Positions 9,318 through 17,842 of a stretch of DNA of 60,840 nt are shown here, in pieces; the first letter of the stretch is position 1; each line of letters opens with the position of its first letter. The notes under the pieces were generated by a model. It searched no databases, was not told where the DNA came from, and saw only the letters and a program-made list of their open reading frames with translations. Source of the DNA: Propionibacteriaceae bacterium (lineage in GTDB: Bacteria > Actinomycetota > Actinomycetes > Propionibacteriales > Propionibacteriaceae); the NCBI GenBank assembly GCA_030538315.1, contig JAUNUF010000008.1:1-60840 (forward strand), in the 5' to 3' direction. The position numbers were made by a program, and so were the translations under genes.

Positions 9318-9830
9318 TTAGTGGGGTTCGTTGCCCTCGAAGCTGAGGGTGACGAAGACGACGTCGAGCCAGCGGCCGAACTTGCGCCCAACCTGCTCCA
9401 GACGGCCCGCGACCTGGAAGCCCAGCCGCTCGTGGAACGAGATCGACGCGTCGTTGGCGCCGTCGACCACACCCACCATCACGTGGACGCCCCGGCCACG
9501 CGCGTAATCGATCAACGCGGTCATCAGCATCCGGCCGGCGCCAGCGGCGCGGTGGCCGTCTCGGATGTAGACGCTGTGCTCGACGGTGTGCTTGTAGCCC
9601 TCAAGTGCCCTGAACTGGAAGTAGCTGGCGTAGCCCACGATAAGGCCGTCCGCGTCCTCCATCACGAGCACCGGGTAGTTGGCGGCGGTGAGCCGCTCGA
9701 ACCAGGCCTGCCTGTCGTCGACCGACACCGGCTCCAGCGCATAGGACGCAGTGGTACCCACGCCGGCCTCGTTGTAGATGTCCGTGATGGCGGGGATGTC
9801 GCGGATGTGCGCAGGACGGATGGTCGGCAT
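9318..9830 (-). CDS. GNAT acetyltransferase, phosphinothricin-acetyltransferase-like
   Basis: N-acetyltransferase of 170 residues from the ATG at 9830 (MPTIRPAHIRD); an upstream ATG would add an unlikely 16 residues. The sequence runs IYNEAGV...TASYALEPVS, then EHSVYIRDGHRAAGAGRMLMTALIDYA, the acetyl-CoA pyrophosphate loop (motif A), and GVVDGANDASISFHERLGFQVAG. This order matches the Pat/Bar subgroup that acetylates phosphinothricin, methionine sulfone or related amines. The physiological substrate is unknown. The gene is 9 nt upstream of the phosphoribosyltransferase gene and may share its mRNA; it diverges from the mutarotase gene. Confidence 0.85.
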   Translation of the reverse strand: MPTIRPAHIRDIPAITDIYNEAGVGTTASYALEPVSVDDRQAWFERLTAANYPVLVMEDADGLIVGYASYFQFRALEGYKHTVEHSVYIRDGHRAAGAGRMLMTALIDYARGRGVHVMVGVVDGANDASISFHERLGFQVAGRLEQVGRKFGRWLDVVFVTLSFEGNEPH

Positions 9831-9876
9831 GCGCCCATCGTAGGGTGCGGGCGCGCACACGACTACAGTCTGCGGC

Positions 9877-10683
9877 ATGACGATTCAGGAGTTGTCCGGG
9901 CCGTGGGGGGCCGCACGTGTGGCAGAACTCGGCGGCTGCGTGCTGTCCTGGCAACCCGCTGGGCACGGCGAGGTGTTGTTCCTCTCCCGGGATGCCCAAC
10001 TGACGCCGGGCTCGATGTGGCACGGAGGCATTCCCGTGTGCGCGCCGTGGTTCGGGCAGGGGCGGGGCGATTGGCAGGTGCCGCACGGTCATGGCCTCGT
10101 CAGCAGGGTGCCCTGGCACACCGAAACAGTGGAGAACCTCGACGACGGGGCCACCGTCGTTCTGACGCTGCCTGCCACCCAGACCGCCCACCTGCCAGGC
10201 GCCAGCCGATACCCGGCTGATCTGGCCTATCGGTTGGAGATCACCGTAGGTGCCGCCGCCCTGACGGTGGCCCTCACGATCACCTCGCCCACGCAGGACG
10301 TGACGGTGGACGTTGCGCTCCACCCGTACTTCCGGCTCAACACCACCGGCACCACCCTCACCGGATTGGAGGGGGTGGGCTTCCAGGACGCGCTGCGGGA
10401 TTGGGCAACCGGCACCGCAGAGGCGCCCTTGGCCTTCGGCGAGCATCTGGATCTGGTCTTCGACGCTGCTCCCCCGCTGTTCCTCAGCGACGGTGAGACA
10501 ACACTGCGCCTGGCCACCAGCAGCGCCAACCGCACCGTCGTGTGGAACCCAGGGCCCGCCAGCCGAGAACTCAGTGCCGAATGGGATCAGTTCGTCTGCG
10601 TGGAGTACGGCAATGTGCGCGAAGGCGCCATCACGATTCCCGCGGGCGGGGCGCACACCATGTCGATGACTGTCGAGCTCTAA
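9877..10683 (+). CDS. D-hexose-6-phosphate mutarotase (YeaD-like aldose 1-epimerase)
   Basis: Aldose-1-epimerase superfamily protein of 268 residues that likely interconverts alpha and beta anomers of glucose 6-phosphate. The family pattern is visible: HGGIPVCAPWFGQG near residue 50, HGHGLVSRVPWH near residue 70, the HPYFRLN segment near residue 148 with the general-acid histidine, and WNPGP...WDQFVCVEYGN near the C-terminus with the catalytic glutamate (CVE). Convergent with the next gene, whose stop codon overlaps this one. Confidence 0.9.
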   Translation: MTIQELSGPWGAARVAELGGCVLSWQPAGHGEVLFLSRDAQLTPGSMWHGGIPVCAPWFGQGRGDWQVPHGHGLVSRVPWHTETVENLDDGATVVLTLPATQTAHLPGASRYPADLAYRLEITVGAAALTVALTITSPTQDVTVDVALHPYFRLNTTGTTLTGLEGVGFQDALRDWATGTAEAPLAFGEHLDLVFDAAPPLFLSDGETTLRLATSSANRTVVWNPGPASRELSAEWDQFVCVEYGNVREGAITIPAGGAHTMSMTVEL

Positions 10684-11102
10684 CCTGCGTAGATGACCGT
10701 CTCCGGCGGAAGCTCCAAATCATCCGGGCTCGCGTCCCCCGTGAAGACGCACCCCAACGTGGGTGAGTAGAGGCATACCCCGTCGTGGCCGCCGGGGGCG
10801 GCGATGGCCTGCAGCGTGACGGCCCCAACGGTGAACTCCTGGCCCGCGTCCGGGCGGGTCCACACCGGTGCCCCTGTGCGCTCGCCCAAGTCAAACACCG
10901 CCCCGTTGTCGTGCGGATCCGTGGTGCACACGACGGCGACCACGCGCCGCCCGTCGATCACCGCCAGCACCAGCTCCGGATCAGCGAGGGCATCGACGGC
11001 GATCACCTCGCGCTCGTCGCCCACCAGCCATGTGGCGCGCGCACCCGCACGCGAGGCGAGCGTGACTGGACGCACCTCATCGTCCCCCGAGTTTGGCCAC
11101 AT
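10680..11102 (-). CDS. Short MBL-fold-like protein with degenerate metal site
   Basis: About 140 residues from the ATG at 11102; longer upstream extensions would run into the divergent pncA gene. The layout resembles a metallo-beta-lactamase-fold hydrolase: a first motif TTDPHDNGAVFDLGERTGAPVWTR at the place of THxHxDH...ERTGAPV, then APGGHDGVCLYSPTLGCVFTGDA where active enzymes have TPGHTPGS...LFTGD. Several metal-binding histidines are therefore missing while the fold signature is kept. It may be non-catalytic or bind a ligand. The stop overlaps the yeaD-like gene tail to tail. Confidence 0.65.
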   Translation of the reverse strand: MWPNSGDDEVRPVTLASRAGARATWLVGDEREVIAVDALADPELVLAVIDGRRVVAVVCTTDPHDNGAVFDLGERTGAPVWTRPDAGQEFTVGAVTLQAIAAPGGHDGVCLYSPTLGCVFTGDASPDDLELPPETVIYAG

Positions 11103-11151
11103 GATCGTCAGACTAACCCAATAGAGTGGAGCCCACCTGAGGAGGAAAAAC

Positions 11152-11715
11152 ATGGCTACTGCACTGATCGTCGTCGACTGCCAGATCGACTTCTGCGAAG
11201 GGGGCGCGCTGGGCGTCGAGGGCGGCAACGCCGTGGCCGAGGGCATCGCTGAACTGCTCGACACGGATCACGGCTACCACTTCGTGGTGGCCACTCGGGA
11301 TCACCACATCGACCCGGGAGACCACTTCTCGGATGAGCCGGATTTCATCGACTCCTGGCCGCCCCACTGCGTCGTGGGCACCGAGGGCCAACAGTTCCAC
11401 GACGCACTGGCGGATTACGAGTTCGACGCCATCTTCGACAAGGGCAGCTACGAGGCCGCCTACTCCGGCTTCGAGGGCACCATCGGTGCTGAGCCCGACG
11501 GCGTGGGCCTGGCCCAGTGGTTGGGTGAGCAGGGCGTCACGAGGGTGGACGTGGTGGGCATCGCGACGGATTACTGCGTGCGGGCCACCTCGATCGACGC
11601 CGCACAGGAGGGCTTCGACACCACGGTGCTCAGCCAGTTGACCGCAGCGGTGCACCCAGACAACGTGCCCGCCGTGGTGGAGGACGTGGCAGAGGAGCGC
11701 GTCACCTGGGCCTGA
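11152..11715 (+). CDS. pncA: Nicotinamidase / pyrazinamidase
   Basis: Isochorismatase-fold hydrolase of 187 residues converting nicotinamide to nicotinate for NAD salvage. The catalytic triad is visible as D9 (VVDCQIDF), K97 (FDKGSY) and C142 (ATDYCV); the metal ligands are represented by D50/H52/H58 (TRDHHIDPGDHFS). GAGGAGG stands 6 nt before the ATG. Monocistronic, between two minus-strand genes. Confidence 0.95.
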   Translation: MATALIVVDCQIDFCEGGALGVEGGNAVAEGIAELLDTDHGYHFVVATRDHHIDPGDHFSDEPDFIDSWPPHCVVGTEGQQFHDALADYEFDAIFDKGSYEAAYSGFEGTIGAEPDGVGLAQWLGEQGVTRVDVVGIATDYCVRATSIDAAQEGFDTTVLSQLTAAVHPDNVPAVVEDVAEERVTWA

Positions 11716-11719
11716 TGGC

Positions 11720-13501
11720 TCAACCGAACTGCGCCAGCTGCGCGATGTTGGTGAGATCCGCTTCGGTCTTGGCCCACAGCGCCACGCCGCTGGTGTGCGC
11801 GGCCAGCTTCTCCAGCGTTGCGTTGTCGGCCTCCGGCCCCACGGCCACGAAGGTGAAACCCACCGGCTGATAGAGGTCGTTGCCGCGCGGCAGCTTCTCC
11901 ATCAACTGTTCGAGCGTCATGGAACCGTTGGCGTCGCGGTTGGAGCCGTCGGTGATGATGACGATCCGGTTGGAGTACTTCGGGTCGTAGTTGTCGATGG
12001 CGTGCTGGTAGGCCACGTCGATGGCGTTGTAGAGCGGGGTGCCGCCTGAGGGCTGGACGCTGCCCACCAGCTCTGCGTACTGGCCCAAGGCCACCAGTCC
12101 CTCTGGTGAGTTGTTCGGCATCAGCGGCATGACGATGTTGACCTGCATCTCGTCTGTGGGGCTGCTGTTGAACGTCAATAGGCCAGCCCGGTCACCGGGG
12201 GCGGCCAAGGCCATGCCGCCGGCCAGGAACTGCCGCAGGGCGTCGATCCGGGTGCCGGAACCAAAGCGCTGCATCATCGAGCCCGAGATGTCGAGCGCCA
12301 TGATGGTGGAGTTGCGCTTGGTCAGCGAGGTGAACGTCTGGCCGCTGGTCACGATGTTCTGAACGGAGTTCCCCACAGGAGAGGGCACGTAGGCCGCGGC
12401 GTCGAGGCCCACCGTCGACAACTGTTCGGCGCTGGGAGCAGCGCTGGCCGTGCGGAGGCCGGCCTCCGTCAACGCCGCCTGCCCGGCTTCCGAGGAGAGG
12501 TAGCTGCCCAGCGCCGTGAGGGCTTCACCCCGCTCGGCATCCAGCGCACCCAGCGACAACCGCAGCTCGGCCCCAGGCAGGTAGTGGGCCACCAGCTCGC
12601 CGGGCCGTTGCGCACCGACGGCGAGCGCAGCCTGTTCGGTCACCACGCCAGCGCGGGGCCCACCCTGGGCAAAGCCTCGCGAATCTGCGGCCTGATCACC
12701 CAACGCACCAAAGACGCCCTCGACGGTGGGGGTGACCTCGGCCACGCTGAACTGGAGCTGACCCACGGCCAACTGGGCGGGAGTGAGCGGGCCCGAGCCA
12801 AGATCCGTGAGCTGAGCGCCGCCCGAGACCTGATGCATCATGGCCCCGAAACCAACGGCTCCGACGGCGGAGGCACCCGGATCTGGGAGGGCCAGCCTGA
12901 ACTTGCCCCACTGTTCCTGCCCGTAGGTGGCCCACGTCTTCGCGCCCGTCACGAGCTCGCCGAGGATGGGCACCGGGGAGGTCCCCATGGCCTCGGCCAC
13001 GACCTTCTCCTGCACGAGCACCAGCGGGCTGCTGGCGAAGGGCTGCGCCTGGGCGCCCATCGTCGCCACCATCTCCGGCGTGGCCCGCTGCAGCCACGTC
13101 TCATCCGTGGGAATCCACCCGGCCAGGCCGGCCGTGTTGCCCTGGCTGACGTCGGCATCTGCCCGGGCGGTCAGTTCGGCGCCCACGCAGCCGTCGGGCT
13201 GGTGGCCCGCCAATGCCTGAGTGAGCGGCTCCAACAGATCCTGTGATACCGCGATCAGCGGAGCGGGAGCGCACTCCTTCGCCGGGGGCGTGGTGGGCGC
13301 GGGCGCGGCGGCCGTGGAGGTGGTGCCAGCCTCCTGTGGGGAGGCCGTGTCCGCCGTCTTCTGCCAGGGCCGCCAGATCGCTAGGGCGCCTGCCAGGAGT
13401 GCGGCCACCACGAGCAACGCCACCAGCGGCCACCAGGGCCGACGCGCGGAGTTGCTGGGCTCCTCGAGCGCGGCGCGCCGGGGAACGTTGCTTTCCTTCA
13501 T
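11720..13501 (-). CDS. Membrane-anchored protein with substrate-binding-like and von Willebrand A domains
   Basis: A 593-residue protein from the ATG at 13501 (MKESNVPRR), preceded by a GGGAG site. One transmembrane helix lies at about residues 22-42 (PLVALLVVAALLAGALAIW), followed by an Ala/Thr/Pro linker, then a region resembling periplasmic extracellular solute-binding proteins (about 75-370, with IPTDETWLQR and ASSPLVLVQE) and a C-terminal vWA domain (about 400-590) with an intact MIDAS: DISGSM, later PSGGTPL and ITDGSNRD. The vWA part is therefore expected to bind a divalent metal and a partner protein outside the cell. Such SBP-vWA proteins are known in actinobacteria without a defined role. 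Confidence 0.85.
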   Translation of the reverse strand: MKESNVPRRAALEEPSNSARRPWWPLVALLVVAALLAGALAIWRPWQKTADTASPQEAGTTSTAAAPAPTTPPAKECAPAPLIAVSQDLLEPLTQALAGHQPDGCVGAELTARADADVSQGNTAGLAGWIPTDETWLQRATPEMVATMGAQAQPFASSPLVLVQEKVVAEAMGTSPVPILGELVTGAKTWATYGQEQWGKFRLALPDPGASAVGAVGFGAMMHQVSGGAQLTDLGSGPLTPAQLAVGQLQFSVAEVTPTVEGVFGALGDQAADSRGFAQGGPRAGVVTEQAALAVGAQRPGELVAHYLPGAELRLSLGALDAERGEALTALGSYLSSEAGQAALTEAGLRTASAAPSAEQLSTVGLDAAAYVPSPVGNSVQNIVTSGQTFTSLTKRNSTIMALDISGSMMQRFGSGTRIDALRQFLAGGMALAAPGDRAGLLTFNSSPTDEMQVNIVMPLMPNNSPEGLVALGQYAELVGSVQPSGGTPLYNAIDVAYQHAIDNYDPKYSNRIVIITDGSNRDANGSMTLEQLMEKLPRGNDLYQPVGFTFVAVGPEADNATLEKLAAHTSGVALWAKTEADLTNIAQLAQFG

Positions 13502-13554
13502 CACAACTCCCTGCCTGGCATTACGGTGTGATGGCCAGCAGGATATCGCGATTG

Positions 13555-13953
13555 TCAGGCAACCGGGTGGCCAGCACCCTGCCAGGCACTGAACCCGCCC
13601 GCAATGTGGGTCACATCGGTGCGGCCCATGCGGTGCAGCGCCTCGGCCGCCAGGGCGGAGCGCCACGCAGAGCCGCAGAACAACACCAAGCGGCGCCCGT
13701 CGTCGAGGGCCTCCCGGTAGTACGGCGAAGCCGGATCCACCCAGAACTCAAGCATGCCGCGGGGAGCTCGATAGGCGCCGGGGATGGTGCCCAAGCGCTC
13801 CAGTTCGCCGGGCTCGCGGATGTCCACGAAGAGCACGCCGTCATCGCCGAGCAGGGCCGCCGCCTCGTCGAGCGGGATGGGCGGCACCACCTCGTTGGCC
13901 GCATTGACCAGATCCTGCGCGGATCTGGCCAGCGGTTCAGAGGGAGCGCGCAT
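13555..13953 (-). CDS. Rhodanese-domain sulfurtransferase
   Basis: Single rhodanese domain of 132 residues. VDIREPGELERLGTIPGA is the typical structural motif, and the catalytic loop CGSAWRSA holds the persulfide-forming cysteine at about residue 93, followed by the usual ALHRMGRTDVTHIAGGFSAW ending. Soluble, no signal peptide. Its start overlaps the end of the upstream CBS-domain gene by 17 nt, so the two are cotranscribed. The sulfur acceptor is unknown; cysE close by is compatible with sulfur metabolism but does not prove it. Confidence 0.9.
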   Translation of the reverse strand: MRAPSEPLARSAQDLVNAANEVVPPIPLDEAAALLGDDGVLFVDIREPGELERLGTIPGAYRAPRGMLEFWVDPASPYYREALDDGRRLVLFCGSAWRSALAAEALHRMGRTDVTHIAGGFSAWQGAGHPVA

Positions 13954-14380
13954 CGCCGCGCAGGTAGCTGACGAGATGCTCCTGCTCGTCCTGCAGCTGG
14001 TCGATCCGGCTCTTGACGATGTCGCCGATGGAGACGATGGCCGCGAGCTTGCCGTCGACGACCACCGGCAGGTGACGCATCCGGAACTCGGTCATCTCGA
14101 AGGCGACCGAGGCGATCTCGTCCTCCATGGTGCAGGTGTGCACATCCGTGTCGATGATGGCTGAAATGGGCTTGGAGAGGAGGTCTGCGCCAAACTCCTG
14201 AAGCCCATGCACCACGTCGCGTTCGCCGACGATGCCCACGACGTCGTCGCCGTCACCGGTGATGACCACGGCGCCAATGCGGTGCTCATTCATGAGCCCC
14301 ACCAGATGAGCGACGTCCTGATCCGCGCGCGCTGTGATGACCGAATTGCCCTTGTTGTTGATGACTTCGTTGATCCGCAT
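13937..14380 (-). CDS. CBS-domain pair protein
   Basis: Protein of 147 residues from the ATG at 14380 made almost only of two CBS motifs: residues about 10-60 (ITARADQDVAHLVGLMNEHRIGAVVITGDG) and 75-130 (CTMEDEIASVAFEMTEFRMRHLPVVVDG, with VSIGDIVKSR). This matches stand-alone CBS proteins that bind adenine nucleotides and act as energy sensors or, in some species, regulators of IMPDH-like partners. No partner gene is adjacent except the overlapping rhodanese gene. Confidence 0.88.
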   Translation of the reverse strand: MRINEVINNKGNSVITARADQDVAHLVGLMNEHRIGAVVITGDGDDVVGIVGERDVVHGLQEFGADLLSKPISAIIDTDVHTCTMEDEIASVAFEMTEFRMRHLPVVVDGKLAAIVSIGDIVKSRIDQLQDEQEHLVSYLRGDARSL

Positions 14381-14424
14381 GGCCCAAACTAACCCGCGGC
14401 GGTGGCAAATACAGGCGATCAGCG

Positions 14425-15279
14425 TTACTCGCAGGGCGGCGCGTCTGCGCTCCCCGAAATGTTGGCGTTGCCATTGCCGTTTCCGTTGCCCAGCGTCTGG
14501 ATCATGTCGAACGCAGGCAGGGAGGCGGGCGGCACATTGACCACCTTGGCGGGCACGCCGGCCACGGTAGTGTACGGCTCCACGTCGCGGAGGACCACGG
14601 AACCGGCGCCAATCTTGGCGCACTCCCCCACCCGGATGTTGCCCAGCACCTTGGCGCCTGCGCCAATCATCACGCCGCGGCCGATCTTCGGGTGCCGGTC
14701 TCCCCCCTCCTTGCCGGAGCCGCCGAGCGTGACCTCGTGCAGCATGGAGAAATCGTCCTCCACGACGGCGGTCTCACCGATGACGACCGACGTGGCGTGG
14801 TCGAACATGATGGCCTTGCCGATGCGGGCGCCCGGATGGATGTCGACGGCGAACGCCTCGGAGATGCGGCTCTGGAGGTAGAGCGCCAGGGGCTTGCGGT
14901 CATGCGTCCAGTAGAAGTGGGCCACGCGGTAGGCCTGAATCGACTGAAAGCCCTTGAAGTACAGCAGCGGGTTGGCGTAGCCGGGGCAGGCGGGGTCGCG
15001 TTGCACCACGGCCTGAAGGTCTGCGCGGATGGCCTCCTGGATGCACTCCTGCTCGTGGAGCACGTCGAAGAAGATGTCGCGCAGGCCCAGCGCCGGAAGG
15101 GTGGGGCTGTCCAGCTTGCTGGCCAGGATGTAGGCGAGGGACTCCTCGATATCCGGCTGGCTCAGGATGGTGGCGTGCAGGAAGCCGGCCAGCAGCGGTT
15201 CGTTCTCCGCGGCCTCGCGGCACTCGCGCTTGATCGAATCCCAGATCTGGTCGTCGGGCACGATGAGAGCCGGGTCCAT
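14425..15279 (-). CDS. cysE: Serine O-acetyltransferase
   Basis: Left-handed beta-helix acetyltransferase of 284 residues making O-acetylserine, the first step of cysteine synthesis. Seen: an N-terminal helical domain, DIHPGARIGKAIMFDHATSVVIGETAVVEDD with the catalytic histidine region, LGGSGKEGGDRHPKIG, and hexapeptide repeats ending VAGVPAKVV. GAGG precedes the ATG at 15279. The C-terminus carries an odd Gly-Asn run (GNGNGNGNANISGS) after the usual family end. cysK is not adjacent. Confidence 0.94.
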   Translation of the reverse strand: MDPALIVPDDQIWDSIKRECREAAENEPLLAGFLHATILSQPDIEESLAYILASKLDSPTLPALGLRDIFFDVLHEQECIQEAIRADLQAVVQRDPACPGYANPLLYFKGFQSIQAYRVAHFYWTHDRKPLALYLQSRISEAFAVDIHPGARIGKAIMFDHATSVVIGETAVVEDDFSMLHEVTLGGSGKEGGDRHPKIGRGVMIGAGAKVLGNIRVGECAKIGAGSVVLRDVEPYTTVAGVPAKVVNVPPASLPAFDMIQTLGNGNGNGNANISGSADAPPCE

Positions 15280-15314
15280 GGGGGCCTCCTCCGTCGGGGT
15301 GTGCCACAAGGCTA

Positions 15315-15926
15315 CTAGAGCAGCCCGCGGCCATAGGCGACGCGAACCGCGGCCGCCCTATCTCCCACGCCCAGCTTGTCGAACACGCGTGAGAGGTGCG
15401 TCTTGAGGGTGGTCTCGCTGATGAACAGCCGCGCTGCGGCCTCGCGGTTGGTGCCGCCGGCGGCCACCTCGCGCAGCACCTCCAACTCGCGCTCGGTCAG
15501 CGGCGTCTCCGCGCGGCGCCGGCTCAACACGCTCAGCGCCTTGGGCGTGAGCACGGGCCGGCCAGCCGCCAATTGGTGGATGGCGGCCAGCAGCTCTGCG
15601 CGGGGCGTGTCCTTCAGCAGATAACCGTCCGCGCCAGCCTCGAGCGAGCGGCGGATGTCCTGATCCGTGTCGTAGGTGGTCAGCACCAGGATGCGGGGCG
15701 AGGTTGCGGAGCGGGCGCGCAGGGCCGTGATGGCCGAGACGCCGTCGCCCGCGGGCATCCGCAGGTCCATCAGCAGCACATCTGGACTGAGCCGCTCAGC
15801 CAGCGCCACCGCCTCGTCGCCACCGCCTGCCTGGCCCACCACCTCGATCTCGGGGTCGCGTTCGAGGATGGCCACCAGGCCGTCCCGCACGATGGGGTGA
15901 TCGTCGGCTATCACGATGCGGATCAT
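15315..15926 (-). CDS. NarL/LuxR-family response regulator
   Basis: Two-component response regulator of 203 residues. The receiver domain has the acidic pocket (ADDH), the phospho-acceptor D54 (VLLMDLRMP) and the conserved lysine (YLLKDTPR); the output domain is a LuxR-type HTH (LTERELEVLREVAAGGTNREAAARLFISETTLKTHLSRVFDKLGV). The ATG at 15926 overlaps the kinase stop (ATGA) with GGGAGG upstream, so synthesis is coupled. It probably controls the adjacent ABC exporter operon of which it is the last gene. Confidence 0.95.
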   Translation of the reverse strand: MIRIVIADDHPIVRDGLVAILERDPEIEVVGQAGGGDEAVALAERLSPDVLLMDLRMPAGDGVSAITALRARSATSPRILVLTTYDTDQDIRRSLEAGADGYLLKDTPRAELLAAIHQLAAGRPVLTPKALSVLSRRRAETPLTERELEVLREVAAGGTNREAAARLFISETTLKTHLSRVFDKLGVGDRAAAVRVAYGRGLL

Positions 15927-17098
15927 CGCCACCTCCCGGGCAGGGTCGCTGTGATGATCGTGCCACGGCCGGGTTCGGAATCGACGGTGAGCTCGCCGTC
16001 GGCCTCCTCCGCACGGCCCCGCATGCCGGGCAGGCCGACGCCGTGGGGTGCGGTGGCGGGGCTGAAACCTGCGCCGTCGTCAGCAATCGTGACCCGCACG
16101 TGGCCGGGCTCGTAGCCCAATTCCACCTGCACATTGGCTGCGTTGGCATGGCGGCGAGCATTGGATAGTGCCTCTTGGGCGATGCGGAGGATAACCGGGT
16201 CGTTGGCGCTGGGGCGGGGGTCGCCGTCGACGATCAGGCGCGCATGACCACCGTCGCCCCGCCATCCGGTGAGGAGGTCCGCGAGGGCGGCTGGCAGATC
16301 TGCCTCGTCAAGCCGCGGCGAGGAGAGCGCCTGGACGGAGCGGCGCACCTCAGCCAAGGCCTTACGTGCTGTCTCATCCACCACCGCCAGGCGGCGCTCG
16401 CGCTCGGCGAGGTCGTCGAGCCCGCTGACCGCGCCAAGCTGCGCGATGATGCCGACGAGATCCTGGGCCACCGTGTCGTGGATCTCGCGGGCCAGGCGGG
16501 CGCGCTCCTCGGCCACGCCGGTGTCGCGGGCCTGCGCCACCAGCTCGGCTTGGAGCGCCTCGTTGCGGCGCTGGCTCTCGACAAGCTCCGCGTTGATGCG
16601 TTCGAGGCCGTCCGCCCTGTCCTGGCGAGCCTTGTCCAGCCTGGCCATGGACCCTGCAATGGCCACGTTGATGAGGAAGAAGAGCGCAAGGACCCACGGC
16701 GTGAACAGTGGGGACGACACCCCGCCCGTCTGCGCGATGGCGCACACCACCGCGGTGGCGCCGAGGCCGGCCAGGGCCTCGATGCCCTTCAACTGGCGGG
16801 CCGAATCCACGTAGCCGAAGAAGGCCACCAAACCGAACACCGGATTGAGGAGCACCAATGGCACGGTCACCGCGGTGGTGGCCCAGAAGGTGACACGGGC
16901 GGCGCCGGATTGCCGGGGAAGGCCGCCCAGCAGCCACCGGCCCCCACCCAGAAGGAGCGCGAGCGGCACGAAGAACCACGCCGTCGAGGGCGCGTAGGCC
17001 TGCGGGACGATGGCGGTCAGCAGCACCGCTCCAGCCACCGAGGCAGCCAGCAGGATCAGCGGCACCAGCGTGGTGGGCCAATCTCTCATGGCTCCCAT
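15923..17098 (-). CDS. Sensor histidine kinase (HisKA_3 type)
   Basis: About 391 residues: four to five hydrophobic membrane segments in the first 155 residues, a short coiled coil, then a DHp domain with the phosphorylated histidine H207 in LAREIHDTVAQDLVGI and a GHKL ATPase domain ending GVGLPGMRGRAEEADGELTVDSEPGRGT. The architecture is that of DesK/LiaS-like kinases that sense through the membrane itself. Fourth-gene partner of the ABC exporter and response regulator; ATGA overlap with the regulator. Confidence 0.94.
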   Translation of the reverse strand: MGAMRDWPTTLVPLILLAASVAGAVLLTAIVPQAYAPSTAWFFVPLALLLGGGRWLLGGLPRQSGAARVTFWATTAVTVPLVLLNPVFGLVAFFGYVDSARQLKGIEALAGLGATAVVCAIAQTGGVSSPLFTPWVLALFFLINVAIAGSMARLDKARQDRADGLERINAELVESQRRNEALQAELVAQARDTGVAEERARLAREIHDTVAQDLVGIIAQLGAVSGLDDLAERERRLAVVDETARKALAEVRRSVQALSSPRLDEADLPAALADLLTGWRGDGGHARLIVDGDPRPSANDPVILRIAQEALSNARRHANAANVQVELGYEPGHVRVTIADDGAGFSPATAPHGVGLPGMRGRAEEADGELTVDSEPGRGTIITATLPGRWR

Positions 17099-17104
17099 CT
17101 TCGC

Positions 17105-17842
17105 TCACTCCCAGCGGAAGGTCTTCAGCGCCACCAGGATTCCGACGGCGCTCCACCCCCCGCACACGGCCACGGCCAGCCAGTTCGTGGCGGCGCCGGG
17201 CACCATTGCCTCGCTCATGAGCGTGGTGGCGGCGCCGCCGGGCAGGAGGTCGGTGAGCAGGCTGAGCCACTCGGGGAAGAGGTGCCGCGGGAACCACATG
17301 CCGGCGGCGAACCACTGCGTGGCGGCGACGGCGGTGCCCACGCCGCTGGCGGCCTTGGGGTTGGGAATCACGGCGCACAGCACGGTGCCCAACGCGAGGA
17401 ACGCCGCCGTCGAGAGGAGGACGGCCACGGTGTAGCGCAAGGGGGCTGCTGCAACGGCGCCTCCGAACGGCAACGGAGCCAGCCCGATGACGAGGGCGGC
17501 CAGCAGGCACAACGCCGCCATCAGGGCGAGGAACGCCTTCAGGAGATCCGCGGCAGAGGCGGGCGTGGTGCGCAGGCGGCGAAGGAAGCCCATCTCGCGG
17601 TAGTCGCCCAGGAGTTGCGGCAACAGCACCAGGCCGGTCATGGAGATGGCGAAGATCGTGAGCGTGGGCGTATACGCCTGGCTCACACTCAGCCCGCCGA
17701 AGGCCGGGTTGGGATTGCGGGCGGCGGGGATGGCGGCGATCACGACGGCTGCCAGCATCGGCAGCAGCGCCCAGATGAGGGAGGCCGGAGAGCGCGTGAA
17801 CATGCGCACCTCGTTGCGGAAGAGGGCGGTGGTGGCGCTCAT
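17105..17842 (-). CDS. ABC-2 type exporter permease
   Basis: Membrane component of 245 residues with about six hydrophobic helices and the ABC-2 signature region LGDYREMGFLRRLRTTPASAADLLKAFLALM. It begins inside the stop of the ATPase gene (ATGA overlap) and is followed 6 nt later by the histidine kinase gene. This gene order (ATPase, permease, kinase, NarL-type regulator) is common for drug, lipid or bacteriocin efflux units in Gram-positive bacteria; the exported compound is unknown. Confidence 0.92.
   Translation of the reverse strand: MSATTALFRNEVRMFTRSPASLIWALLPMLAAVVIAAIPAARNPNPAFGGLSVSQAYTPTLTIFAISMTGLVLLPQLLGDYREMGFLRRLRTTPASAADLLKAFLALMAALCLLAALVIGLAPLPFGGAVAAAPLRYTVAVLLSTAAFLALGTVLCAVIPNPKAASGVGTAVAATQWFAAGMWFPRHLFPEWLSLLTDLLPGGAATTLMSEAMVPGAATNWLAVAVCGGWSAVGILVALKTFRWE

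Noticed and set aside
8478-10220. Plus-strand frame of 580 codons across the phosphoribosyltransferase region
   Set aside because: Overlaps three genes with real motifs on the minus strand and the mutarotase on the plus strand; no recognisable domain.
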